Source: Rhynchopus sp. YZ270_cl-10 (Eukaryota; Euglenozoa; Diplonemea; Diplonemida; Diplonemidae). Taken from it: a DNA stretch of 64,000 bases. The position numbers were made by a program, and so were the translations under genes. The stretch spans positions 62,001 through 126,000 of the forward strand of contig OZ037877.1 in the NCBI GenBank assembly GCA_964035575.1, written 5' to 3'. The number at the start of each line of letters is the position of its first letter. Positions within the stretch are counted from its first letter, which is position 1. Positions 43,880-55,157 of this stretch are shown here, piece by piece. The notes beneath the pieces are model-generated. The model was not told the origin of the DNA. It did not search any database and was given only the letters and a program-made list of their open reading frames with translations.

Positions 43880-43944
43880 AGTACTCGTACTGTGGGGTGT
43901 TATAACGTTATCAATAACGTTATAACACCCACAGTATGAGTACT
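43880..43944. repeat. 65-nt near-perfect palindrome
   Basis: AGTACTCGTACTGTGGGGTG followed by TTATAACGTTAT pairs with the right arm around a 2-nt centre (CA). There is one mismatch and one unpaired G. Arms of about 31 bp with almost no loop would form a cruciform or a long RNA hairpin. Confidence 0.9.
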
Positions 43945-44330
43945 TGGGGAGGTAAAAAAGAAAAACACACACACAACGTACAATCTGGTCAAGGCATTTT
44001 GGCTAAAAAGCTTCTTCTTGGACAGTCAAAACGACATATTGGCTCCACATTACCTTGTCGAAAAGAACAGAAAAAGTACTGATTTTACCTGAAATTTTGG
44101 TGGAAGTTTAGTGGAGTGCCTCATAACCACCCAAAAAAAACTCAAATTTCAGGCAAAAAAAAATCAGATGCTGTAAGATAAATCCCTTTGTTGTTGATCT
44201 ATCGGCAATGTCATAACTACTAAGAACCAGTTAAAATGTATGTTCACACAGTTTTACCAAACCCTTTTCTCCCAGACAACGTGCTTGTGGATGGCGTCGG
44301 GTTGGAATGGAGTGTGGGTAATGTATTCAA

Positions 44331-44496
44331 ATTATTGGTGTTCCCGAAAGGGCCCATATTGACAGGTCCTTGACATGTCCGTGACACAAGGTTTACAGGG
44401 GAAAATGACACACCCCCCCCTATATTGACATGTCCTTGACATGTCCTTGACATGTCGTTGACATGTCCCCGACAGCAGATCGGTAACACCAATAAT
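44331..44496 (-). mobile_element. GGTGTT-bounded element with GACATGTCC repeats, copy 2
   Basis: The inverted ends are ATTATTGGTGTT and AACACCAATAAT. Between them lie the shared ATATTGACAGGTC start and about seven GACATGTCCTT-type repeats, more than in the other two copies. The repeat unit is the palindrome GACATGTC here and GACAGGTCGCT in copies 1 and 3. It abuts the hairpin at 44495-44578. Confidence 0.75.
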
Positions 44497-44578
44497 TATC
44501 GACAAAAAAAGTCGAACTTCCAGGAAAAAAATCCTGAAAAAGGTCGAACAATCACTATCGATAGTTTTAAATACGGTA
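44495..44578. repeat. Relic of the GAATACGGTA hairpin repeat
   Basis: Shares AACTTCC, CTTGAAAA/CCTGAAAA, AGGTCGAAC, ATCGATA and ATACGGTA with 37921-38034. Its left arm is replaced by the GGTGTT-bounded element, which suggests that element inserted here. Confidence 0.6.
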
Positions 44579-45887
44579 ATGTAATTTTTGCCTTTTCATT
44601 AATTTCTTCATTAATATCGGCAAAAGCAAAGTAGTAACACGCACAGAGAAAAAATGCAGAAAGAGGAAAACAAAAAATCGGCAAAAAAAAATTTTTTTTT
44701 AAATGGAAGAGAAACGGCCCCAAAATTGTCCCCAAAAAAAAATCCCCTTTTTTTTTCGGCCCGGTAATTTACAGAATATGAATAGGTAGGGCGATTGTGT
44801 GCAGACGCCCCACAGGATCTGGCTCTAACCTATTTCTTTATTTTTTGATCCAAAAAAAAAAATACCCAAAAAAACAAAAGTTGATTTGTGTTCTTCAGCC
44901 CCTCAAAGGGGGGGCTGAGGGATAGGTAATCTCCAGGGTGAGGGTGCGGAGGATCACACCGCGTGAGAAAAAAAAAAAAGGGAGGACAATTTTTTTAAAG
45001 AAACCAATATAATTACCTGATAGACACGAGAGAAACCGACTTCCTGCGGTTGCCCACACAACACATTGCATCACACAGAGACCACACAATATTTCAAGAC
45101 TAAAAAAACAAAAAAAAAAAACAAAGACCGCAGGGTCCCCCCACTCCAAGAAAAGGAATGGGGTATGGGGACAAAAAAATAAAAACAGAAAAAACCAAAA
45201 ACATGAAAAAAGGGATTTGAGAGTTGACGCGTCTAGGGGCTTATTGCCTTTCTTGTACCCTCGGAAGGAGTTTTTCTTCATTGTGTTGGGTATACAAGAA
45301 TAGAGCGTGGTCGCCATAGACACAAAATATCTTTTGAAAAATATTTTGGCTGCATGTTTGGGTGTAGACTGGTTGAGTTTTTTTATTGTTTCGTTTTTCT
45401 TCGTTTTTTCAAAACTTTGTGAACTGTCCTTTGGGCTCATTTGCCCTGCACGTGGCTGCTCGTCTTGTACTGCTCAAGGATACTACTCTCGGGACAGGGT
45501 CCCAGTTGGTGCGTTTTTTCTATGGACTGTTGAGGTCCATGTTGGGTGTTTGTTTTTTTGCTGCTCTTTTTTTGGTGGTCTTTAAAAATGTCTGGACTAT
45601 TAGGTCCATGTTGGGTGGTTTTGCCTCTTTCAAAGATTTTTTGTATAGACACCTCGCCATTTGCTACAAAGGCAGGCACACAAAGGGCACAGACACAGTA
45701 CGCTTATTTTTTTAAAAAGGAAATAGTGTCGCTGTCATTTGTTGTCAACTATTTTGCTGTGGTGCAAAAAGAGGCAAAGTAAAACATGCCCAGCAGCTGA
45801 CATATTTGTTTTTGCCTTGGTTGTCCAATCCCTGTAGTTTATTGCTTTTTCTATTTAGTAAAAAAGGAACAGGGGAGAGGTGCAACT

Positions 45888-45985
45888 TTGCGCGTAAAGT
45901 GTGTAATGTATATTTTGTGTGTGATATTTTACTGCATACTCTCACTGAGTTGGCCGTGAAGAGGAAACCCCTTAAAGGCCAAAAA
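45888..45985 (+). repeat. SINE-like repeat (GTGTGTAAT...AGGCC), copy 2
   Basis: Second copy of the repeat at 32876-32985, about 80% alike with small gaps, ending AAAGGCC plus an A-run. Confidence 0.7.
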
Positions 45986-46242
45986 AAAAAGGGGGGGAGA
46001 CAACCATTTTCCCGCAATTTCGCCCTTCATGTGAACAAAACCTCTTATTTTGGGTCGACCCCCTTTTTTTTTTCGAGAACACGCTGTGCGAAGACTGCCC
46101 TGGTCTACAAACGTGACATGCCCCAAACCCCACCCCCCACTCCCCTCCCAGGCTGTGGTATCAAATTCACACTCGCCTGGCCCCATTCACCCCCTTTTTT
46201 TTTTTTTGTTTTATTCATATCTCACAAGAGGGGGTGTGCTTT

Positions 46243-47529
46243 TTATGCAGTCTGATTTTTTATTTTGTCCTGCTCGTCGTGCTTTGCGAAGAAGACGATG
46301 GTGCTGCGTTCGGGGTAAACTTTGTTAAAGGCGGCGACAAACGTGTTGCCTGCAGTGCCTGCAGTGCCTGCAGGGGCTGCTGATGCTGCTGCTGTGTCCG
46401 CTGCTGCAGCTGCCGCCGTGTTCTTGTTCATGTTCATCAACGGTGGTGGGGTGACATGCTCAGCAGCGGCAGGTTGCTGTGGTGGCTGTGGGTCCTTCTT
46501 CACCGGTACAGGTGTTGGTGCAGCAGGTGGTTGTGCAGCAGCAGCCGCAGCAGCAGCCGCCGCCTGCTGTTGTGCCTGTTGTACCGCTTGTGCGGCCTGT
46601 GCCTGCTGTTGTTGTTGTTGCTGCTGCTGTGCCTGCTGCTGTTGTTGCTGTTGTTGCATCTGTTGCATCTGCAGCGTCATCAGGTTGTTCGCAATGCCCA
46701 GGTTGCCGACGTTGATGTTGCCGACACCCATGCTACCCACGCCCATGTTGCCGACACCCATACCCCACATAGGGTTGTTCATGATGTTCGCAGCTGTGGG
46801 AGAATGTCAAATGGAGCAATAGAGCAATAGAGCAATAGAGCAATAGAGCAATAGAGCAATAGAGCAATAGAGCAATAGAGCAATAGAGCAATAGAGCAAT
46901 AGAGCAATAGAGCAATAGAGCAATAGAGCAATAGAGCAATAGAGCAATAGAGCAATAGAGCAATAGAGCAATAGAGCAATAGAGCAATAGAGCAATAGAG
47001 CAATAGAGCAATAGAGCAATAGAGCAATAGAGCAGTGCCAATTCTTGTATTCGTATTGCAGTCAAACACGCAACGTATCAGTCATAAATTATCATCAATA
47101 AAACACAATACACATACTTGGTAGTGAGCTAAGGTCAATCGCACCGTTGACAAGGCCGTAGTGCTGGCTGAGCTCCGGCTGGGGTGGTGTCTGGTCTCTC
47201 TGTTGGGAAGGGATGGGTCATATGTCTGACAATTTTATTTACTTTTTATTTGCTCTGCCTCATAGTGGCTTTGCGTGTTGTTTCTTTTTTTTGGATTGGA
47301 TCCAACGTTTTTCGCACAAAAATTGACGTGCAAAAAGTGCAAGATGACCCTCAACCTCTTTGGGTGGTAATCAACGTGGTTTTATAGCAATATGTTCAAC
47401 GTGGTTTCCCACTGAGAGACGCAAATCAAACAACATAATGTCCGCACATACCGCCGCACCCCAGCTGTCCATAGGTGCCATGAGCTCGTCGACACTCTTC
47501 TTGCCCTGGCCTGCAAGCGGCATGTTCAT
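46243..47529 (-). CDS. Gln/Ala-rich low-complexity protein, three exons
   Basis: Exons are 47529-47452, 47199-47118 and 46793-46243; both introns start GTATGT and end CAG. The joined frame gives 236 aa, with phases 0 and 1 fitting exactly. The ATG is chosen because a CACCACAG acceptor lies 13 nt upstream. The N-terminus (MNMPLAGQGKKSVDELMAPM) and exon 2 are not low complexity. Exon 3 begins with repeats of MGVGN, then a Gln tract, Ala tract, Pro-rich part and the ending FNKVYPERSTIVFFAKHDEQ. I do not recognise the family; Gln/Asn-rich proteins of this kind are often RNA-binding or scaffold proteins. The second intron holds an array of about 27 octamers. Confidence 0.65.
46814..47034 (-). repeat. 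Intronic octamer array (ATTGCTCT)27
   Basis: About 27 perfect 8-bp units, GAGCAATA on the plus strand. They fill most of the 324-nt second intron of the Gln-rich gene and lie just upstream of its 3' splice site (TCTCCCACAG). Confidence 0.97.
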
Positions 47530-47542
47530 GCTGTTGTCTCCC

Positions 47543-50500
47543 CTGTGGTGAAGAGGTTCGATAATTTAGAAGGGTTGACTTGAAATACAGCCCTCTCGTG
47601 GCATTGTAACCTATATAAAAAAATCCGTGTACTTCCAGAGGTTCGCCACAAGAAAGGCAACTAAAGAACGGTTGTTTCGCAGACCCCTCTGCACTGACCT
47701 ACATAAAAAAAAAAAAACCCACACCCACATTATCCCACATTTTCCCACATTGCTTACATACCACTTCACTTCCATGTTTTGAGAAACTCTACTGACCGTT
47801 TGAACCCTCTATAACACGCAGTGTATTGCGCTTGGGAGCAGAAAGTCTATTATTTTTTTTTTTTGTGGGAAAGCCGAAAAAATATATGTGTGTGTTGTGT
47901 GTGCGGTGTGTTGGCTGCGTGACAAGAAAGCAGGATGGTTGAAAAGAGTTTGCAGAACCTGAAAAAGAACTGGAAAGGCCCTGGAGGGGTGTTGTGAGTG
48001 TGTTATGTGGGTGTTTGAAAAAGCAAAATAGAGTTCCTAAATAAAAAAATACTCTTTCTTTTGATAATCCGACGGCTGCCGAAGCGATGCCACTAAGAGG
48101 TGGTAAGCACACACGGCCGTCGCCTCACCTTTTTTAGGGAGTTGTCAACAAGAGGGGAAACAAAAGAGAGATGCATCAAGCCTTTCGTGCTTAGCCATCT
48201 TGAAAAAAATTCATAACAAAAGGCGAGACTAAAAATGAACACAAAAAATCCCCCCCGCACTTCACCTCCCCTACCCTCCCCCATGCCACAAAAGCAGCTG
48301 TGCCCACCCCTTTGATTCAAACCCCGACTCTACAAAGCGCTAACCCATGATCGCCTGTCTGACCCTGAGGGCGGCGAGAGGTCGGGATGTACCTTTGTGT
48401 GCCGTTGCGGCAGCTTTTCGAACCCGACCGCACGCGACACGCTATGCGTGGTGTGGCCTGCGCCAACCCATGGTCACTGACGGCTAGGAGCAACAGAATA
48501 TTTAAGGGGGAAAAACCCCCCCTCGTCCCACCCCAAGCCCCACAGCGCAACACCTGGAAACCCTCCTTTTATCTGTAGATATGGCGGGATCTCAGCATCG
48601 CATCACATCTCCTCGCATGCTTCACAACCTGACTATCGACAAAGGCTCTGTCATCCTAATGTGCTCCTGACAGTTGCCTGCATCATCCACATGCTCTGCA
48701 GCAATTGTACTGAGCAAAAAAAAAGTGGGAAGGGGAGTGTTTGTTGTTGTTGTTCTCCCAGACCCTTAAGACAACTCAAAAGGGCATTTTGGAAAACCCG
48801 TAAAGTGCTGGGGCCTCTCTCTCTGCTCACTGCTCATGACCACACCTCAGGGACAGCTTCCTTTTTTTGTCCAACGGTGATTTGGCTAGCCTGGCCATCC
48901 TCCCATTGCAACACCCCTTGGCATGGTGCGTGCACGGCCCCTATGCCTCCCCCCCACCCACCCGCTCACCCTCCCACCATGGTTGTGCACAGCGGCGTGA
49001 CAGGGGAAAAGTACGGAGTGTACGGTACGGTTCCTGCACTGCCCTAGATGGCCGCAACAAAACGGGTGGGGTGCTGCAGGAACACACTGCGATCTGGTGT
49101 GTGTGCTCACAGCGAGAGACAAGGTCCACCCCCTGAGACAGCAGCTGGGAGACGCCGCTTCAATCCCATTTTTTTTTGTCCAGAACGCCAAGGCGGGATG
49201 CGGTTTCTTTTCTTTGGGCCAGAATTTTAGTCTGCTCAGCTCGTAATGTTTCCACCACCCCTCCCCTCGCACCCCCTCCCAACCCCTTTACCCATAGCCC
49301 CTTTCCACGCACTCTACGCTAATGGCAAGATTCTCACGCTGAAGACAAAAAGGCTGACCACACCAGACGGGTAGGCACACCGAAAAGCACCATCACAGAG
49401 AAGCGTCCCTACCCCCTCCCCTCCCCTGCTTCCCCTCCCCCCGCACACAGCGTTCTGCTCGCACCACGAGAACGGGGTTGGACGGAAATTGAAAATGCGT
49501 TTCATTGAAAATAAAGCTACCGTGCAGTTGCAGTGAACCCCCTTAACAGAGCACCACAAAAAAAAACCCCCACAGCGGTGGCGAGTGGCATGTGACTTAA
49601 TCCCAGTGCCCTCAAGGTACGCATGCAGCACAGCTCAGAGAGGGTGGTACTTTCCTGTGTTGTGCAAAAGCGGACGGAGGAGGAGACTGATGTTGCTGAA
49701 TGCCGTCAAAAACGATGTCGTAAAGCTGCCGTCGTGGTGTGTCGTGGTCAATTCAGTTGATCCGGTCAGCAGCGGAGCTTTAATTTTTTTTTTTGCGCTA
49801 CGCAAGAAAACGGCTTCGGGGTGCGACCTCTGGTGTCAACCACCCTCGCTCTCCCTTCACCCCGCTCCCCAAATAAAATATTTTGTCCCCTATAATCACG
49901 ACCTTGCGTCCGTGACAAGTTCTTTTTTTATTACGATACCCCCAAGCAACGAAGAAGGAGTTTCCCGCTTTTTTTTCGCTCCGTTTTTTGGAAATAAATG
50001 ATAACCTTTTTCCCCTTTTTTTTATTTTCGCGTTCTTTGTTGTTATTTGCGTTCGTGGATGTGACCCAGAGTGGCCAAAAAAAAAAGGAGTAGTTATTGA
50101 TGCAGACACTTCGACTGACCCATAAGATTGCAGTCTTAGGCTGATGATGCCAGCCCTGGGATGAAAGCACAACAACTATAAAGGTGAGAAGAAGCACTCC
50201 TAACCTGTCTTATTTGAGGGATTGTGCGTACAGGATTTTTTCAATAATTATTTTTGGGCACGTCCCTGGGAACCCGAAATGGGTTTTCCTGAAGGGCACA
50301 AAACAAAAACAAAAATGTACTGATGAATGTGCCTCTTCGTGCACACACATCTTGACAAAAGAGAAGAGAGAGAAACCTTTGTTGAACAATGACCATGACC
50401 ATGACCATGACCATGACCATGACCATGACCATGACCATGACCATGACCATGACCATGACCATGACCATGACCATGACCATGACCATGACCATGACCATGA

Positions 50501-50793
50501 CCATGACCATGACCATGACCATGACCATGACCATGACCATGACCATGACCATGACCATGACCATGACCGTGACCGTGACCGTGACCATGGGCCTACGTCC
50601 TTCGCATGTTTCATCTTACCAACTTCAGCCCATCACTACAGAGAACAATCCTGTACGCACGACTCCCCCCCTCCCCCCCTCCCCCCCCTCCCCATCCCAC
50701 CATCGAAAACGATGTTTCGTCCCTATTCTACCATTTTTAAATGTAGTCAAAAAATCACCATTTTTTCAAAATAACATGAGTCGCATCTGACCC
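47543..50793. other. Intergenic stretch with repeats
   Basis: No gene is supported; several open frames of 60-138 codons have no conserved content. Hairpin-family members lie at 47574-47614, 48168-48202, 50090-50170 and 50322-50355. A hexamer array is at 50389-50588. The sequence between 48300 and 49700 is richer in GC than the rest and may hide an unrecognised transcript. Confidence 0.6.
50389..50588 (+). repeat. Hexamer array (ATGACC)n
   Basis: About 33 units, the last few being GTGACC variants. Long open frames here encode only HDHD, TMTM or WSWS repeats and are not genes. Confidence 0.97.
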
Positions 50794-51600
50794 CAGGGTT
50801 TTTTCTAGGGGGAGCGGGGGGGGACGGCGTCCCCCCCCAGATTTTGGGGAGAAACGCGTCCCCCCCCGGGGGGGGACGCATTTTGACTTGGGAAAAAAGG
50901 ATGTGGGGGGTGGTTGGGGGTCACCCGCACAGACCCCCATTTGGGACACCACGTACGTAACCCGCACCAGAAAAAAAGGGGAGGCAGGGAGTCGAGCGCG
51001 CGCGAAGCGCGTCTTATCCCCTTCCTGGCATCGTTGTGCAGAGGATATAGCGAGGTGAAGTTTCAGACCGTGCCCCCAATTCACTCAATCTTTGCACCAT
51101 TTGACGGACCGAACAAAGAGTGAGAATAAGGGATCGGCAAAAAATCAAAAAAGTAGCGTACCGTGCGCCTGCGGCGCAACTCAAAACTTATGAGCGGAAT
51201 CCCACAGCCCTCTACCATAGTTTGGCTGTACAAATGTTCAATTTTAGGTCACAATTTTTTGAAATGTTGCGTACCGTGGCTTCGCCAGAAAGTTCTGATA
51301 TCATGACCGCCGTTTCTTCTTGTACTGAGGGAAGGTTCCGTGGGAACATGAGAAAAAGGGTTGGTTCTTGATGTACGTTACCATCCCACGTTATCACGTA
51401 TTTACGTGAAATGAACGGGCTTTTTTGCGCGGAGCGCGAAAATTTTTGACCCCTTTTTGGACATATCTTCACGGTTTTGGAAAAATTTTCCATGAAGATA
51501 AGCGGAAACCCTGCTTGCACCTGCGAAAAAAAAATTTTTTTGGGTGGGTTTTTTGCGTCCCCCCCCAGATCTGAAAAAAAAAATCCTAGAAAAAACCCTG
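50794..51600. mobile_element. 807-bp DNA transposon with 16-bp ends
   Basis: The ends are CAGGGTTTTTTCTAGG and the exact complement CCTAGAAAAAACCCTG. Both sides are flanked by GACCC (50789-50793 and 51601-51605), read as a 5-bp target duplication. GCGTCCCCCCCCAGAT-type motifs lie just inside both ends. No transposase is present. The interior (about 51225-51340) holds the LRTVASP coding-like fragment also found in the hAT-like element at 34 kb. The superfamily is uncertain: the ends resemble hAT, but the duplication is 5 bp. Confidence 0.8.
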
Positions 51601-51696
51601 GACCCATGAAAAAAAAAATCATTTATTTTTGTTGTAGAACCAACAACCCAAAAAAACCTTCCAAACATTTCATTTCTTTCAAATCACTCTTTTTGT

Positions 51697-54656
51697 TTAT
51701 TTTCTGTCAAAGTCCCCATCCTTCTTCGGTGGTGCTGTGAACTGTGCTTCTGAGATGCGCCCTCTGTTCTTCTGCAGGGGGTGGCCTGTCAGCGAACCTG
51801 CGTCACCACGACCCCTTCCTCGCTGAATGGGGAGTCCCTCGGGCGCGTTCACCATGGGACGCCCACTTGGACCGTCACGCATGTCGGCACCACGTCCCCG
51901 CCCGCGACCCCGCACACCCATGTCAACACCACCACCCTTGTTGCCTCCCTTGCCATGGCCTCCGTCACGTCCGCCGTCGTTGGCTCCCTTGCCTCGGCCA
52001 CCGTCACGGCCGCTGTCATTGCTTCCCTTACCATGGCCGCCGTCACGTCCGCCGTCGTGTCCACGGTGGTCACGGTTGTCCCGGTGGTCCCTGTCTCTGC
52101 TGTCTCTGTTGTTGTTGTTGTTGTCGCCGCCGCGTTCGCGAGCCATCATCGGGATGCGCCCGCCCTTGCCGCCGCCGCCGCCGCCGCCGCGAGGGGGGTG
52201 GCGATCTTGGTTGTTGTTGTTGTTGTTGTTGTTATTGTTGTTATTGTTGTTGCTGTTGTTGTTGTGGGGATGGTTGTTGTTATTGTTGTGGCTGTGGCGG
52301 TCCTGTTGGTGGTTGTTGCGTTTGTTGTGGTTGTGGCTGTGGTTGTCTTCGTGGCGTCTGTTGACGCGCAGCTTCTGCTCGTCTAAGTGTCGCAGAGTGA
52401 CGCACACCCTCCGTGCGCGTGTGAACACCTGCCCAAATGCGTCCAGGTCTGCTGAAGACGACGGCACTGCATGTTTCCATTTGTACCGTGCCAGCCCAGA
52501 GTACCCCAGCACGCTCCCCCGCCCCACAAGAAGGTGCACGGCAGACATGCGTGCGACACCCATCTGGCTCGCAAGGTGGTCGAGCGCGTTGATCCACAGC
52601 ATCGTTGCTGTGCTGCCCAGATTCACGGTCACGATCTGCAAAAAAAAAACGTTTGTACTTATGATGTGACCCTTTTCCCTCATACCTCTTCGTCGAAGCA
52701 GAACCGATCCTCCTGTGCGCTGGCGCCTTGCCCGGGGTAGTACCTAGGGGTTGTGATGTGAGTGAGCATGTGGTTTAGGTAGCATACTCGTTGACAGTGA
52801 TCTGGTTAGGCGTGGGCCCGTGGATGTGGCCTGACTCACGCAGACGGGAGATGAGGGTGTGGCCCCACTCTGGGATGGGAGCATTCGCAGATATAACCTG
52901 GTCCTGCGTGTCGTCGAACCTGCAGCGTTTTGTTGTGTGGAGATGGCACAGCAACCTTCCTTGACGCATACCTGTACCCGTACTCCTGTGAGCGCCTTTG
53001 GCGGTCTTCTTCCCACCGGCAGGAGTCGATCGCGGTCATAAGGCTCTGCTGCTCAGGGTCGCCTAGCGCACCTTCGGAGTAGCTCTGTTGTTGTGGCGGA
53101 AAATGTTGATACAGATGAACAGCAAGGTGTAATGATGTGTGCATACCAGACCCGAAGGGATGAAGTTGTAGTTGTCCGCAACGGGGTAGTGCATCTTCAG
53201 TGCTGTGAGGATGTCGCGTGTGTCCTTGCTCTTATCGAGACTGCGGTGGTCGCGTCTGCCCTGTGCAGGGTTCTTGTTCCACTTGAAGGCTTCTTCTTGG
53301 CTTTTGTAGTCCGAACGGATTTGGGCATCTGACATGACAACAGCACCGCCACCTGTTGCACCGTGCGCATCCCGCCTGTCCCCAATCACGCCCTCCAGGA
53401 ACGCCACCACACGCTCCTGCACCACCTGCAACCACTGCTCCGCACGCTGCCTGCGCGGCATCTTGACGGTCATGATGTCCTTTTCGATCGACGCAATCAG
53501 CGCGTCCGCCTGGTCGCGCACCTCCGACCCTGGACGCATCGTACGGCTGTCGTAGTCGTCGTCGTCACGACCACGTTTGCGGCCACGCGACATTTCTTCT
53601 CTACCGCCACCCCCTCCACCACCACCTCCTCCTCCTCCGCTCATCACCTGCTGGCCAGGCGGAAACCCTCCCGGCATCATCGCACCCGGAACCTGCGGCA
53701 TCACCTGCTGTTGCTGCTGCTGCTGGTGGTGGTGGTGATGGTGCTGTGGTGGTGGTGCGTGCATCGGTGGCGCGACCCCGCCAAACGGGTTTGGGTTATT
53801 CGGGTGTGCTGGGGGTGCGTTCACCGCTGGTGGGTATTGCTGTGGGGGGTACGCGGGCGCCGGTGGGCCTGGTGGGCCTGGTGGACCAGGTGCGGGCCCT
53901 GTCCACCCTGGCTGGCCGTGGGGTGCAACGTACTGGGGTTGGGGCTGCTGGGGAATGGGGACAGCGGTGTTGGGCGGGTACGTGGTGTTTGGGGGTGGCG
54001 CGCTTGCAGGGTAGGGCTGCCCTGGTGCGTACGCGATGGGCTGTCCTGTGGGTGCGACGACGGGCTGTGGGGTGTGCTGTGGTGGCAGTGCGGTGGCGAC
54101 CGGCTGTGCGGCAGGCTCGCCCTGCTGCTTCTTCATCTCGTTTCTGTCCTTGTCGACGAAGGGCTGCATGTCCTGCAGCCACTTCTTCCACATCTGCTCG
54201 TCAGACGCGTTCTTCTCCTCCTTCGCCATCTCCTGCAGCTCAAACGCCCAGTACGCGGCACGGACGTACTGCTCAGCGGTTTGGTGGCGGTGGCACATAT
54301 AATGTGCCCACTTCTTTGCATCTATGGAGGGGAGAGGGGGTAGAAGAGCACATAAAAAAGAGCAGGGTGAACATGAATATAGGACCCAACCAATGCAGTC
54401 CTACATCTGTTTCATGTTTGACATATTCCACTCAGGTGAACGATTGATCATCAATCAGCATTTAACTGCAACCAGCACCAAATAGTACTGCGGGATGCAA
54501 TTGTGGCTAAGGCAAACAAAACAAAAAATGGTGTGAAAAGGGGTGGGTCATACTGGCATGCTCCTTCAGCGATTTGTACCTCTGCACAGATGCGATCGCG
54601 TCCTGGTGCTCGGTCATGGTAACAGGCTTCTTCGAGCCGTCATCTTGCGGTATCAT
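51697..54656 (-). CDS. AlkB-like 2-oxoglutarate/iron dioxygenase-fold protein with low-complexity arms
   Basis: Six exons: 54656-54554, 54321-53147, 53084-52972, 52919-52788, 52743-52686 and 52635-51697. The joined frame gives 839 aa. All donors are GTATG, and four introns are only 44-62 nt. Residues about 425-610 match AlkB proteins of the ALKBH8 type: CRWEEDRQRRSQEYGYRF, then TVNEYYPGQGASAQEDRF, VTVNLGS, LARYKWKH and RRVCVTLR. In this family the last segments supply an iron-binding His (here 582) and 2-oxoglutarate-binding Arg residues (603, 609). The HxD motif reads Gln518-Glu-Asp520, so one iron ligand is missing and activity is doubtful. The N-terminal half is Pro/Gln/His-rich; the C-terminal 200 residues are Asn/His-rich, then RGG-rich, which suggests RNA binding. 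A CCTTCAG acceptor lies 19 nt before the ATG. Confidence 0.78.
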
Positions 54657-55117
54657 ACTCGTACACCCTCCCTTCCTGAAGGATGGTGTGTGGTGGTGTG
54701 TGTGGGTTAGTGTGGAATGGTGTGTTTTGCAGTGGGTAGTTCAAAGAAGCCCTCACAACAAGAAAGCACTCCACCAGTGTACACTAGTCGTAAAACCACT
54801 AATCATTTCAACAATAGTAAATTTAGCACTACTAGCCATCCCCCTGACAGAGACTGTGGTGTACAATGAGCGAACATAGAGAGCACGTTACCCCCCCCGC
54901 CTTTATTTGTGTTATTTTTGAAATATATGTTTTTTTCTCTTATGCTTACTCTCTCTGTCTTCCTCCCCCCCTTACCCCAGAAGGTACCCAATAAAAACAG
55001 TTTCTAAGATTGACTATGAGCCTCTGCTTAGCCACCTTTAAAAAAATCATGAATGAAATTGAATGAGGTATTTTCTGTGAACCTCATTTGTGCCCCCGTA
55101 CAATTTAAAGAAAAGTT

Positions 55118-55157
55118 TATAAGATGATCCTAAGCCTCTCGTGCTTAGTCACCTTAT
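55118..55157. repeat. Type member of the CTCTCGT-loop hairpin family
   Basis: The outer stem is ATAAG.TGA/TCA.CTTAT with one mismatch, the inner stem TAAGC/GCTTA and the loop CTCTCGT. Related hairpins are listed in the findings; the inner stem is TAAGC/GCTTA in some and GTGC/GCAC in others. Confidence 0.8.

Larger units (their letters stand above)
42888..46242. other. Intergenic stretch with repeats
   Basis: I see no gene. It holds an octamer array (43012-43109), long T-runs, a 65-nt palindrome (43880-43944), the GGTGTT-bounded element (44331-44496), a hairpin relic (44495-44578), and a SINE-like repeat (45888-45985). Upstream of the receptor ATG is a long pyrimidine tract without a close AG, unlike the other genes. 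Confidence 0.7.

Noticed and set aside
48305-48352. Minus-strand tRNA-like A and B boxes (TTAGCGCTTTGTAGAG, GGGTTTGAATC)
   Set aside because: The boxes are only about 5 nt apart and no acceptor or anticodon stem can be formed.
50090-50170. Hammerhead ribozyme (CTGATGA ... GAAA)
   Set aside because: One copy shows CTGATGA, but the other five copies of the same family do not, and stem II does not close correctly beside the core.
50210-50790. HDHD, TMTM and WSWS frames at the hexamer array
   Set aside because: Pure translation of (ATGACC)n.
51827-52669. Plus-strand frames of 201-280 codons over the AlkB-like gene
   Set aside because: Low-complexity Pro/Leu/Val shadow of Asn/His/Gly codons on the other strand.
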